A DNA stretch of 64,000 bases from Hyperoodon ampullatus (taxonomy: Eukaryota > Chordata > Mammalia > Artiodactyla > Ziphiidae): assembly GCA_949752795.1 (NCBI GenBank), contig OX457057.1:9848632-9912631 (forward strand), in the 5' to 3' direction. The stretch's first letter is position 1. Every line of letters starts with the position of its first letter. Positions 32,377-43,946 of this stretch are shown here, one piece after another. The position numbers and the translations under genes were made by a program. The notes under the pieces were generated by a model that saw only the letters and a program-made list of their open reading frames with translations, searched no databases and was not told the origin of the DNA.

Positions 32377-35300
32377 TTAAATTCCATATATATGTGTCAG
32401 CATACAGTATTTGTCTTTCTCTTTCTGACTTACTTCACTCTGTATGACAGACTCTAGGTCCATCCACCTCATTACAAATAGCTCAATTTCATTTCTTTTT
32501 ATGGCTGAGTAATATTCCATTGTATATATGTGCCACATCTTCTTTACCCATTCATCCGATGATGGACACTTAGGTTGTTTCCATCTCTGGGCTATTGTAA
32601 ATAGGGCTGCTATGAATATTGGGGTACATGTCTCTTTTTGAATTATGGTTTTCTCAGGGTATATGCCCAGTAGTGGGATTGCTGGGTCATATGGTAGTTC
32701 TATTTGTAGTTTTTTAAGGAACCTCCATACCGTTCTCCATAGTGGCTGTACCAATTCACATTCCCACCAGCAGTGCAAGAGTGTTCCCTTTTTTCCACAC
32801 CCTCTCCAGCATTTATTGTTTCTAGATTTTTTGATGATGGCCATTCTGACTGGTGTGAGATGATATCTCATTGTAGTTTTGATTTGCATTTCTCTAATGA
32901 GTAAAGATGTTGAGCATCCTTTCATGTGTTTGTTGGCAGTCTGTATATCTTCTGTGGAGAAATGTCTGTTTAGGTCTTCTACCCATTTTTGGATTGGGCT
33001 GTTTGTTTTTTTGTTATTGAGCTGCATGAGCTGCTTATAAATTTTGGAGATTAATCCTTTGTCAGTTGCTTCATTTGCAAATATTTTCTCCCATTCTGAG
33101 GGTTGTCTTTTGGTCTTGTTTATGGTTTCCTTTGCCGTGCAAAAGCTTTTAAGTTTCATTAGGTCCCATGTGTTTATTTTTGTCTTTATTTCCATTTCTC
33201 TAGGACGTGGGTCAAAAAGGATCTTGCTGTGATTCATGTCATAGAGTGTTCTGCCTATGTTTTCCTCTAAGAGTTTGATAGTGTCTGGCCTTACATTTAG
33301 GTCTTTAATCCATTTTGAGCTTATTTTTGTGTATGGTGTTAGGGAGTGATCTAATCTCATACTTTTACATGTCCCTATCCAGTTTTCCCAGCACCACTTA
33401 TTGAAGAGACTGTCCTTTCTCCACTGTACATTCCTGCCTCCTTTATCAAAGATAAGGTGACCATATGTCCATGGGTTTATCTCTGGGCTTTCTATCCTGT
33501 TCCATTGATCTATCTTTCTGTTTTTGTGCCAGTACCATACTGTCTTGATTACTGTAGCTTTGTAGTATAGTCTGAAGTCAGGGAGCCTGATTCCTCCGCT
33601 CCATTTTTCGTTCTCAAGATTGCTTTGGCTATTCGGGGTCTTTTGTGTTTCCATACAAATTGTGAAATTTTTTGTTCCAGTTCTGTGAAAAATGCCAGTG
33701 GTAGTTTGATAGGGATTGCATTGAATCTGTAGATTGCTTTGGGTAGTAGAGTCATTTTCACAATGTTGATTCTTCCAATCCAAGAACATGGTACATCTCT
33801 CCATCTATTTGTATCATCTTTAATTTCTTTCATCAGTGTCTTATAATTTTCTGCATACAGGTCTTTTGTCTCCTTAGGTAGGTTTATTCCTAGATATTTT
33901 ATTCTTTTTGTTGCAATGGTAAATGGGAGTGTTTCCTTGATTTCACTTTCAGATTTTTCATCATTAGTATATAGGAATGCCAGAGATTTCTGTGCATTAA
34001 TTTTGTATCCTGCAACTTGACCAAATTCATTGATTAGCTCTAGTAGTTTTCTGGTAGCATCTTTAGGATTCTCTATGTATAGTATCATGTCATCTGCAAA
34101 CAGTGACAGCTTTACTTCTTCTTTTCCGATTTGGATTCCTTTTAGTTCCTTTTCTTCTCTGATTGCTGTGGCTAAAACTTCCAAAACTATGTTGAATAAG
34201 AGTGGTGAGAGTGGGCCACCTTGTCTTGTTCCTGATCTTAGTGGAAATGGTTTCAGTTTTTCACCATCGAGGACGATGCTGGCTGTGGGTTTGTCATATA
34301 TGGCCTTTATTATGTTGAGGAAAGTTCCCTCTATGCCTACTTTCTGCAGGGTTTTTATCATAAATGGGTGTTGAATTTTGTCGAAAGCTTTCTCTGCATC
34401 TATTGAGATGATCATATGGTTTTTCTCCTTCAATTTGTTAATATGGTGTATCACGTTGATTGATTTGCATATATTGAAGAATCCTTGCATTCCTGGAATA
34501 AACCCCACTTGATCATGGTGTATGATCCTTTTAATGTGCTGTTGGATTCTGTTTGCTAGTATTTTGTTGAGGATTTTTGCATCTATGTTCATCAGTGATA
34601 TTGGCCTGTAGTTTTCTTTCTTTGTGACATCCTTGTCTGGTTTTGGTATCAAGGTGATGGTGGCCTTGTAGAATGAGTTTGGGAGTGTTCCTCCCTCTGC
34701 TATATTTTGGAAGAGTTTGAGAAGGATAGGTGTTAGCTCTTCTCTAAATGCTTGATAGAATTCGCCTGTGAAGCCATCTGGTCCTGGGCTTTTGTTTGTT
34801 GGAAGATTTTTTATCACAGTTTCAATTTCAGTGCTTGTGATTGGTCTGTTCATATTTTCTATTTCTTCCTGATTCAGTCTTGGCAGGTTGTGCATTTCTA
34901 AGAATTTGTCCATTTCTTCCAGGTTGTCCATTTTATTGGCATAGAGTTGCTTATAGTAATCTCTCATGATCTTTTGTATTTCTGCAGTGTCAGTTGTTAC
35001 TTCTCCTTTTTCATTTCTAATTCTATTGATTTGAGTGTTCTCCCTTTTTTTCTTGATGAGTCTGGCTAATGGTTTATCAATTTTGTTTATCTTCTCAAAG
35101 AACCTTTGAGAAGCTTTTAGTTTTATTGATCTTTGCTATCGTTTCCTTCATTTCTCTTTCATTTATTTCAGATCTGATTTTTATGATTTCTTTCCTTCTG
35201 CTAACTTTGGGATGTTTTTGTTCTTCTTTCTCTAATTGCTTTAGGTGCAAGGTTAGGTTGTTTATTCGAGATGTTTCCTGTTTCTTAAGGTGGGATTGTA

Positions 35301-36200
35301 TTGCTATAAACTTCCCTCTTAGAACTGCTTTTGCTGCGTCCCATAGGTTTTGGGTCGTCGTGTCTCCATTGTCATTTGTTTCTAGGTATTTTTTAATTTC
35401 CTCTTTGATTTCTTCAGTGATCACTTCGTTATTAAGTAGTGTATTGTTTAGCCTCCATGTGTTTGTATTTTTTACAGCTCTTTTCCTGTAATTGATATCT
35501 AGTCTCATAGCATTGTGGTCGGAAAAGATACTTGATACAATTTCAATTTTCTTAAATTTACCAAGGCTTGATTTGTGACCCAAGATATGATCTATCCTGG
35601 AGAATGTTCCATGAGCACTTGAGAAAATGTGTATTCTGTTGTTTTTGGATGGAATGTCCTATAAATATCAATTAAGTCCATCTTGTTTAATGTATCATTT
35701 AAAGCTTGTGTTTCCTTATTTATTTTCATTTTGGATGATCTGTCCATTGGTGAAAGTGGGGTGTTAAAGTCCCCTACTATGATTGTGTTACTGTCGATTT
35801 CTCCTTTTATGGCTGTTAGTATTTGCCTTATGTATTGAGGTGCTCCTATGTTAGGTGCATAAATATTTACAATTGTTATATCTTCTTCTTGGATCGATCC
35901 CTTGATCATTATGTAGTGTCCTTCTTTGTCTCTTCTAGTAGTCTTTATTTTAAAGTCTATTTTGTCTGATATGAGAATTGCTACTCCAGCTTTCTTTTGG
36001 TTTCCATTTGCATGGAATATCTTTTTCCATCCCCTTACTTTCAGTCTGTATGTGTCTCTAGGTCTGAAGTGGGTCTCTTGTAGACAGCATATATATGGGT
36101 CTTGTTTTTGTATCCATTCAGCCAATCTGTGTCTTTTGGTGGGAGCATTTAGTCCATTTACATTTAAGGTAATTATCGATATGTATGTTCCTATTCCCAT
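32377..36200 (-). pseudogene. L1 ORF2 (endonuclease / reverse transcriptase), three frameshifts
   Basis: ORF2p nicks DNA and reverse-transcribes L1 RNA at the nick. Segments in order: apurinic-type endonuclease 36200 to about 35625 (starts MGIGTYISIITLNVNGLN, with the QETHFRP and GDFNTPLSP catalytic blocks); linker about 35620-35095; reverse transcriptase about 35090-33600 with FADDMILY near 34095; cysteine-rich C-terminal part 33600-32377, ending THIYGI. The reading frame changes near 35625 (one base lost in the TTCTCAAGTGC stretch), near 35110 (small duplication-like insertion around CCTTTGAGAAGC, absent in the L1 copy at 56130) and near 33605. Otherwise nearly free of stops, so inactivation is recent. 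Total about 1,275 codons, the normal length. Confidence 0.92.
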
Positions 36201-36258
36201 TTTCTTAATTGTTTTGGGTTCGTTATTGTAGGTCTTTTCCTTCTGTTGTGTTTCTTGC

Positions 36259-37173
36259 CTAGAGAAGTTCCTTTAGCATTTGTTGTAAAGCTGGTTTGGT
36301 GGTGCTGAACTCTCTCAGCTTTTGCTTGTCTGTAAATGTTTTAATTTCTCCATCAAATCTGAATGAGATCCTTGCTGGGTAGAGTAGTCTTGGTTGCAGG
36401 TTTTTCTCCTTCATCACTTTAATTATGTCCTGCCACTCCCTTCTGGCTTGTAGAGTTTCTGCTGAGAGATCAGCTGTTATCCTGATGGGGATTCCCTTGT
36501 GTGTTACTTGTTGTTTTTGCCTTGCTGCTTTTAATATGATTTCTTTGTGTTTAATTTTTGACAGTTTGATTAATATGTGCCTTGGCGTATTTCTCCTTGG
36601 ATTTATTCTGTATGGGACTCTCTGTGCCTCCTGGACTTGATTAACTATTTCCTTTCCCATATTAGGGAAGTTTTCAACTATAATCTCTTCAAATATTTTC
36701 TCAGTCCCTTTCTTTTTCTCTTCTTCTTCTGGAACCCCTATAATTCGAATGTTGGTGCGTTTAATGTTGTCCCAGAGGTCTCTGAGACTGTCCTCTGTTC
36801 TTTTCATTCTTTTTTCTTTATTTTGCTCTGCAGCAGTTATTTCCACTATTTTATCTTCCACCTCACTTATCCGTTCTTCTGCCTCAGTTATTCTGCTATT
36901 GATCCCATCTAGAGTATTTTTTATTTCATTTATTGTGTTTTTAATCGATGCTTGATTCATCTTTAGTTCTTCTAGGTCCTTGTTAACTGTTTCTTGCATT
37001 TTGTCTATTCTATTTCCAAGATTTTGGATCTGGGAAATAGAATCTTGGATCATCTTTACCATCATTATTCTGAATTCTTTTTCAGGTAGACTGCCTATTA
37101 CCTCTTCATTTGTTAGGTCTGGTGGGTTTTTATCTTGCTCCTTCTCCTGCTGTGTGTTTTTCTGTCTTCTCAT
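36259..37173 (-). CDS. L1 ORF1p (RNA-binding chaperone), intact 304-residue frame
   Basis: Encodes the L1 nucleic-acid-binding chaperone that coats L1 RNA as trimers in the cytoplasmic ribonucleoprotein. The frame is continuous to a TAG. The N-terminal 40 residues are charged. Residues about 45-115 are a heptad-rich coiled coil (for example NRIDKMQETVNKDLEEL, then SRITEAEERISEVEDKI). Residues about 135-205 form the RRM-like domain (NIRIIGVPEEEEKKKGTEKI). Residues about 210-295 form the C-terminal domain (RHILIKLSKIKHKEIILKAA and SFRFDGEIKTFTDKQKL). The length is slightly below the 338 residues of human ORF1p and compatible with cetartiodactyl L1. The start shown is the first Met in the frame, 58 bases of spacer separate its stop from ORF2, and no lesion is visible. 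A host-encoded transposon protein, not a cellular gene. Confidence 0.92.
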   Translation of the reverse strand: MRRQKNTQQEKEQDKNPPDLTNEEVIGSLPEKEFRIMMVKMIQDSISQIQNLGNRIDKMQETVNKDLEELKMNQASIKNTINEIKNTLDGINSRITEAEERISEVEDKIVEITAAEQNKEKRMKRTEDSLRDLWDNIKRTNIRIIGVPEEEEKKKGTEKIFEEIIVENFPNMGKEIVNQVQEAQRVPYRINPRRNTPRHILIKLSKIKHKEIILKAARQKQQVTHKGIPIRITADLSAETLQARREWQDIIKVMKEKNLQPRLLYPARISFRFDGEIKTFTDKQKLREFSTTKPALQQMLKELL

Positions 37174-38661
37174 TTTGCTTATGTTACTGTGTTTGGGGTC
37201 TCCTTTTTGCAGGCTGCAGGTTCGTAGTTCCCGTTGTTTTTGGTGTCTGTCCCCAGTGGCTAAGGTTGGTTTAGTGGGTTGTGTAGGCTTCCTGGTGGAG
37301 GGGACTAGTGCCTGTGTTCTGGTGGATGAGGCTGGATCTTGTCTTTCTGGTGGGCAGGTCCACGTCTGGTGGTGTGTTTTGGGGTGTCTGCGGACTTTTT
37401 ATGATTTTAGGCCACCTCTCTGCTAATGGGTGGCGTTGTGTTCCTGTCTTGCTAGTTGTTTGGCATAGGGTGTCCAGCACTGTAGCTTGCTGGTCGTTGA
37501 GTGAAGCTGGGTGCTGGTGTTGAGATGGAGATCTCTGGAAGATTTTCGCCGTTTGATATTATGTGGAGCTGGGAGGTCTCTTGTGGACCAGTGTCCTGAG
37601 GTTGGCTCTCCCACCTCAGAGGCACAGCACTGACTCCTGGCTCCTCAATTTGGGATGATTTGTTGTCTATTCATGTATTCCACAGATGCAGGGTACATCA
37701 AGTTGATTATGGAGCTTTAATCCGCTGCTTCTGAGGCTGCTGGGAGAGGTTTCCCTTTCTCTTCTTTGTTCTCACAGCTCCTGGGTCTCAGCTTTGGATT
37801 TGGCCCTGCCTCTGCATGTAGGTCGCCGGAGGGCGTCTGTTCTTCGCTCAGACAGGACAGGGTTAAAGGAGCAGCCTCTTCGGGGACTCTGACTCACTCA
37901 GGCCGGGCGGGATGGAGGGGCACGGAGTGCGGGGCGAGCCTGCAGCGGCAGAGGTCGGCGTGACTTTGCACCAGCCCGAGGCGCGCCGTGCGTTCTCCCA
38001 GGGAAGCCGCCCCTGGATCCCGGGACCCTGGCAGTGGCAGGCTGCACAGGCTCCCGGAAGGGCGGTGTGGACAGTGACCTGCGCTCGCACACAGGCTTCT
38101 TGGCGGCGGCAGCAGCAGCCCCAGCGTCCCACGCCCGTCACTGGGCTCCGCGCTTTCAGTCGTGACTCGCGCCCGTCTGTGGAGCCCCTTTAAGCAGCGC
38201 TCTTAATCCCCTCTCCTCGCGCACCAGGAAACCAAGAGGGAAGAAAAAGTCTCTTGCCTCTTCGGCAGCTCCAGAGTTTTCCCGGACTCCCTTCCGGCTA
38301 TCTGTGGCACATTAGCCCCCTTCAGGCTGAGTTCTCGCCGCCAGCCCCAGTCCTCTCCCTGCGCTCTGACCGAAGCCCGAGCCTCAGCTTCCAGCGCCGC
38401 CCGCCCCGGCGGGCGAGCAGACAAGCCTCTCGGGCTGGTGAGTGCCGCTCGGCACCGATCCTCTGTGCGGGAATCTCTCCGCTTTGCCCTACCCAGGTAT
38501 GTGGGGAGTTTCTTGCCTTTTGGGAGGTCTGGGGTCTTCTGCCAGCGTTCAGTAGGTGTTCTGTAGGAGTTGTTCCACGTGTAGCTGTATTTCTGGTATA
38601 TCCGTGGGGAGGAAGGTGATCTCCGCGTCTTACTCTTCCGCCATCTTACCCGGGAGTCCTC
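37174..38661 (-). promoter_or_regulatory. L1 5' UTR with CpG-rich internal promoter
   Basis: The stretch 37860-38470 is strongly GC- and CpG-rich, which could be mistaken for a gene CpG island. It reads instead as the reversed 5' UTR of the full-length L1: it ends exactly at the target-site duplication, and the same terminal AAGATGGCGGAAGAGTAAGA signature is expected of L1 5' ends. L1 5' UTRs carry a polymerase II promoter. The GATGGCGG near the start resembles a YY1 site. Confidence 0.8.
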
Positions 38662-38672
38662 TGAATATTCTT

Positions 38673-39322
38673 AAGTAATAAAGCAAGCACTCATTACCTC
38701 AGGCTTCTGCTTTCCCATCTTTACAATGAGTAAGAATTTTTGCCCCACCTGTCTCTCAGGAATGCAACTTCAGGTATTTTCAAGAACCATGTGATTGGAA
38801 ATCATTAAAGTGTGAGTGGGTCAAGAGACGCAAAGGGAAAGATACTCGGGGGTTGCTATAAGCTTTTTGATTTGTGGACTGTGGTGGTTTATTGACAAGG
38901 GATGAACTTGGCCTTGGAGTCAGATTTGAATAGACTTGGATTTAAACAAAATTGGATTTGAGTTGAATTGAATTAGAATCCCAGCTCTGTCTGCCACTGA
39001 ATGTGGGCAAATTGCTTAATTAAATGCAGCTTCTGTTTTTTCATCCATAAAAATAGAATTAATAGTGTTTCTGTTTCTGGAACTCTCCCTACCCAGCAGT
39101 CGAGTGCTCTTTGGGACCTGGGATAACATAGTGGAGACAGAGGCTGTAGAATCTGAAGAGATTGGAGTCCAAGATGGTTTCAAAGAAATAAACTTCACAC
39201 AGATTTCATGTGTGTTTTCTCCAGACTTTTTGCAATTCCATCCCCTCTCATTTCCACCAGCATCGGTAACCAACAATACATACAACCAAAGCAGCAAGAG
39301 AACGAGTTGTCTATATTACCCT
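38673..39322. other. Single-copy sequence with a MIR relic
   Basis: 'ATCCCAGCTCTGTCTGCCAC', 'TGTGGGCAAATTGCTTAATT' (38979-39022) is a plus-strand MIR core. No exon is recognised in the rest. Confidence 0.55.
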
Positions 39323-39646
39323 TGTGAAAAAAATGAATACACAGAAACCTCAATTAAACAGAGTCAGGAGACCAGAATGGGAAGCTCTCACACCCTGTGA
39401 TGGTAGTAGAGCCCAATAATAAGAAGAAGGAGTGCTTTTCTTTCCTGGCAATAAGCCATAGACTTTGTTTACTATAGCCCTCCCAACTACCTTTTCCCTG
39501 CTGTAAAATTTTGAGTTCTCTTTCCCTTGTTGTGTGGAGTTTTGCTCATGGCTCACCGTGGTTACCCTGACTTGCAATTCTTTGCTGATCCTGAATAAAC
39601 CCACTTTTGCTGGGGAAATAACTGGCAGTCTTTATTTTGGTCAACA
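39323..39646 (+). repeat. 5' LTR of the provirus
   Basis: Starts TGTGAAAAAAATGAAT and ends GGTCAACA. The AATAAA signal is in 'CTGAATAAACCCACTT' (about 39590). It is immediately followed by a primer-binding-site candidate (GTTTGGTGGCCAGTATGG, 39647), as expected of a 5' LTR. Confidence 0.88.
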
Positions 39647-39664
39647 GTTTGGTGGCCAGTATGG
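39647..39664 (+). promoter_or_regulatory. Candidate tRNA primer-binding site
   Basis: The 18 bases right after the 5' LTR, where a retrovirus pairs with its tRNA primer. The GTTTGGTGGCC start recalls other class I ERVs. I do not assign the tRNA. Confidence 0.55.
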
Positions 39665-40464
39665 GGATCCAGAGAATACCCCTGATGATTCCAGGGCTGG
39701 TGGGTAAACTGGTGCAGTACCCACACTGAGCCCATTGTTGCTCTCTGCTTTTGTCACCAACCCTGGAGTTGGAATGCTACTCTTTCTCCTGAATCTGAGC
39801 TTCTGCCCTCTTTGTGTTTGGAAGCTCTCCAGGTTTAATTCGAGATCTATTTTAAGATTATGTCTTTTCTGGTTAAGGTCTTGTTCTGTACGCAAGTACT
39901 TGTTTGGCACTTTGGTCTGATTTTGAAATCAGACTGTTTCATTGGAACTGGCTAGCCTTTGACCCATTCCTTCAGGAACAGGGGCTGTTTCATTGGAACT
40001 GTGCTGGTTCAGCCTTGGGCCCATTCATTTGGAATAGGAGCTGGTCTATGGGAACTGGGCTTAGAAACCTTCAGCCTGGCTCCTCAAGGACCATGTTTTC
40101 CCTTAGAACTGGCTGGTATTAAGCCTACAGTTTGTTTGAGGTATTTGAGCTGCTGGAGTTGCACACTATTTCTCTTATTTGAGTTGTTTAAACTGTTTTG
40201 AGATGTAAGCTATTTATGCTGTTTGAAAATTATTCTCTTTCTCTAGAGAAAGTCTTCTGAGAAATGGGATCCCAGTTATCTACATATTTTGAGGGTACCC
40301 TCCCTACAGGTACTCTAGCTTATTATATATTTAATAACCACGATCCTTCCTCATTCACATTTCTAACGAAATGGACTGACCTAGCCAAAGGCAATTTAGA
40401 CTATCAATGGCTATTACGGGGAAGTTGTGAAAACCTCAAAATTACTTTTCTTAAACTGAATTGG

Positions 40465-40658
40465 GGACTTCCCTGGTGGCCCAATGGTTAAGACTTTGCC
40501 TTCCAATGCAGGGCATGTGGGTTCAATCCCTGGTCGGGGAGCTAAGATGCCACATGCCTCACAGCCAAAAAACCAAAACATAAAACAGAAGCAATATTGT
40601 AACAAGTTCAATAAAGACCTTAAAAATGGTCCACATCAAAAAAAAATCTTAAAAATAA
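40465..40658 (+). mobile_element. CHR/Bov-tA-like SINE inside ERV gag
   Basis: Head GGACTTCCCTGGTGGCCC, then a long A-rich tail segment ('AAGCAATATTGTAACAAGTT', 'AAATGGTCCACATC'). Target-site duplication AAACTGAATTGG at 40453-40464 and 40659-40670. This tail type differs from the young poly-A SINEs. Confidence 0.92.
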
Positions 40659-41024
40659 AAACTGAATTGGACTACCATAGCTCTAAAATTTCCCAAACTG
40701 AATGGAATGCCTATTTCAGTTGGTATTTTGAGAATTCCGTATGTTATCAAAACCCAAAATTGCCTCTCTGCAAAATAAGATTTTAAGATTAACTGAGGCA
40801 AACAAACAATTAAAGAAAGATAAATGGCTTCTAAAGTCTCAGGCTCCATTTCATTGGCTTTTAAATCTCAGGCCACACCTCCAGCGCCATCTTCCTCCTT
40901 CCCTTCTATGCTGCCTACATCTCCTCTATACCCTTAGCTCCCATTACTAATTCTGTCAGCCAGCCCTTCTTTTTCTCTGAAACTCTTCCCATTCCATTTT
41001 CCTGTGAATTTATCAGAGCCTGTC

Positions 41025-41587
41025 TTTTTTTAAAAAAAAAATATTTTTATTTTTTAAATCGAATTTACAATGTTGTGTTAGTAACGTAATATTTTTATTA
41101 ATTAACTGCCAAACATACATCTTTGATACTTTTTTCTTCTAAATTTCTTGACTGCATACTCTTTGTATTTTTTAAATTAATTTTTATTGGAGTATAACTG
41201 CTTTACAATGTTGTGTTAGTTTCTGCTGTGCAGCAAAGTGAATCAGTTATACATATACATATATCCAGTCTTTTTTAGATTTCCTTCCCAGTTAGGTCAC
41301 CATACAGCATTGAGTAGAGTTTCCTGTGCTATACAGTAGGTTCTCATTAGTTATCTATTTTATACGTAGTAGTGTATATATGTCAATCCCAATCTCCCAA
41401 TTCATCCCACCCTCCTTACCCCTTTGGTAACCATAAGTTTGTTCTCTACATTTGTGACTGTTTCTTCTTTGCAAATAAGTTCACCTGTACCATTTTTCTA
41501 GATTCCACATATAAGCGATATTATACGATATTTGTTTTTCTTTCTGACTTACTTCACTCTGTATAACAATATATAGGTCCATCCACG
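41025..41587 (-). mobile_element. L1 3'-end insertion inside ERV gag, antisense
   Basis: Reversed L1 3' UTR ('TTTTTATTGGAGTATAACTG', 'ATACAGTAGGTTCTCATTAG', ending 'TATAGGTCCATCCACG'). Target-site duplication TCAGAGCCTGTC at 41013-41024 and 41588-41599. It starts with a partial repeat of its own tail (41040-41090), as if two tails were joined. Confidence 0.92.
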
Positions 41588-43946
41588 TCAGAGCCTGTCC
41601 TTTAAAATGAAGCCTTCCAAGGATACAGAGGCTAACCCCTTAATTTCTTATACTCCTAGGACTAAAGCTGAACTCCAACCATAGTCAAAGATTTTCCCAA
41701 AGTAACCAAAGATCCTCACAGATTTGCTGAGGAATTTAATATAGTTATTCAAACTTATCAATCTGGTTTCTCTGACTTATATTAGCTGGTTCATATGCTT
41801 GTTGGTGAAGGCCAGGCCAAGCATTGGATGAAAACCACTAATGGAGAATATCCTGAAAGGTCTGTAAGTACGACCAAAAGACCAGCCCACTAACTTATAT
41901 GATCAGGCTCAGGGAATTACTAAGCAACTTCACTGGGCAATTCCTGGGGATTTTCCAAAGCCTGTGGATTGAAACCAGATTTAGACTTCCTCACAAAAAT
42001 CTGATGAACCCGTTCATGACCATTACAATGGATGTCAGATTATTTTAAAAGAAAAGTCTGGTCTTCCTTCAGATATTGATTCCACCTGGATAGCTTTTAA
42101 CCCTGTGTTTATTGATGTGCTGAACTGGGACCTTTTCCTTCTAGTAAAAAGGATCAGGATGGAATGGAAACTATGTCCATACCAAGTTTAGTTAAGTTGT
42201 CAAACCAGCTCTCTCTCATTCTAGATGAACCACCTCAAAGGAAGACTACCAAAATTCTTAATCTTCAACACCAGCAAATGAAGGCACCCCCCCACCCCAA
42301 ACCCAAAGACTTCTAGTTTCTGCTATTATTGCAAAGAGCCAGGGCATTGGAAAAGAGATTGTTATAAATTTAAGTGCTTCAGGCACTTTCAGTCTTCTAA
42401 CCAGACTTTCTAGTTCCTCCCAGTTCTCAGTAATGGGGCTCTGAGGAACTACAGGGGCTCTTTCCAGTCCTCATCTTAATCAGCCTGGAGAACATTTCTC
42501 CAAGTTGAAGGTGAATCTCTTCCAGTCCTAACTAACAGCGAAGCCACACTCTCAGTGCTCAACCCCCCTACTATAAAGCTCCCTGCCATGGAGTCCAAAA
42601 AGAGTTCCAATAGTGGAGATCTCTAATAAATCTGAAGAGGTTCCTGTCTCTGAACCTATTCCCTTTGGTTTAGCCCTTTGAGAGATGCACACCCTTTTCT
42701 CCTTAGTTCTTCTACCACTTTCCATTTATAAGGCCAAGACTTTTTAGATAAGTACCATGCCAACATTTCTTTCTCCCCAAAGGGGGGAATAATTCTAGAA
42801 ATTGACAGTAGTCATAAAAGCATCCAACCAGGTAAATTAAATGACCCTTTGATATCTTTTACTTGCTGTCTCTGATGGTACTAGAGCTGATTCTGGAAAC
42901 ACTGCTCATTTGTCCCTAGTGCATCAGCTACCAAGGCAAAATCTCCAACTGATTTTGACACTATGCACAGCACATCTCCCCTAAAAATTCAAAAAGGTCT
43001 CTTCAAACCTCTTTCCAGAATTAATCAATACCCAATAAATAAAGAGCACTTCAAATCCTAACATCCATAATTTATTACAACTCTCAAGGCCTCATTATCT
43101 TGCTATTATCTTACTATTCCCTGTAATATTGTTATTTTACTGGTGAGAAACTTAAGGACCAAAGGTGGAGGTTTTTCAGGGACCTCCACTCAATAAACAT
43201 CATTGTTATCACTTGAAACCCTGTCATTCCTACCTCCCCGACACTACTGACATCTATTACTACTGGAAGCAAATTCTTTACTATAATTGATTTATGCAGT
43301 ACATTCTTTCCTATTCCAGTTGATAGGGTTAGCCAATACCTTTTTGCCTTCACCTGGCATGGACAACAATGCACCTGGACAGTAATGCCTCAGGGTTTTA
43401 CTGAGAGTCCTTATTTCTCACAAATTCTGAAGGCTGACCTATGATATAAACCTCCCTAGGAGTTCTGTGGTATTGCAATATGTGGATGGTTTCTTTCTTT
43501 TTTGTTTCTTCTCAAGCTTCCTCACAGGAAGACAGCATCTGCTTGCTAAAGCTTTTAGCCATAAAGAGATATAAGGTTGCCAAAGGAAAATTGCAGCTTG
43601 ACCAAACCCAGGTTCAACATGTAAGGTGTATGATATCAGAACAAGGGATACACCTAGATCCAGACAGACTTCATGGTGTTTTAATTTCCCCCAAATCCAA
43701 AACTAAGCACCAATTGTGAGATTTTCTTGGGCTGGTTGGTTATTGCTGAAATTGAATCCCAAATTTCTCTCATGTTAAAAACTTTGTATGCTTTAGTAAA
43801 TAATAACACCCCCAACTTATTTTTTAATGGGAAAACCAGACAACATAGCTTTCAAGGTCTTAAAAGAAAGTTTGATGAACGCACCTGCCCTTTGGCATCC
43901 CAATTATCAGATTCCCTTTTCCTGTTTGTATATAAAAAGGAAGGGA

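Larger units (their letters stand above)
32058..38661 (-). mobile_element. Full-length L1 retrotransposon, antisense
   Basis: About 6.6 kb with 5' UTR (37174-38661), ORF1 (36259-37173), a 58-base spacer, ORF2 (36200-32377) and a 3' UTR. On the reverse strand the element starts GAGGACTCCCGGGTAAGATG, and GGCGGAAGAGTAAGAC follows. An 11-base target-site duplication TGAATATTCTT is at 32047-32057 and 38662-38672. The 3' end lacks about 48 bases that its neighbour at 30336 has: the A tail joins directly at GCTTTATAAC. ORF1 is intact, ORF2 is not, so the element cannot supply its own enzyme but is recent. Confidence 0.94.
40264..42450 (+). pseudogene. ERV gag remnant (matrix start to nucleocapsid zinc knuckle)
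   Basis: Begins with ATG followed by Gly at 40264, a possible myristoylation-type matrix start. About 66 codons are open until a SINE interrupts at 40465. Gag-like sequence continues after it and after an L1 fragment (41025-41587). Near the end a single CCHC zinc knuckle (Cys-X2-Cys-X4-His-X4-Cys, codons 42321-42362) marks nucleocapsid. One knuckle fits a gammaretrovirus-like ancestor. Many stops and frameshifts lie between these points, so no protein can be made. Confidence 0.8.

Noticed and set aside
30700..37173. Large minus-strand reading frames that might be host genes
   Set aside because: All are L1 ORF1/ORF2 (coiled coil plus RRM; endonuclease and FADD reverse transcriptase).
37898..38619. 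Several overlapping open frames in a CpG-rich stretch that look like a gene start
   Set aside because: They lie wholly inside the L1 5' UTR, which is bounded by the L1 target-site duplication. Open frames are expected in GC-rich DNA.
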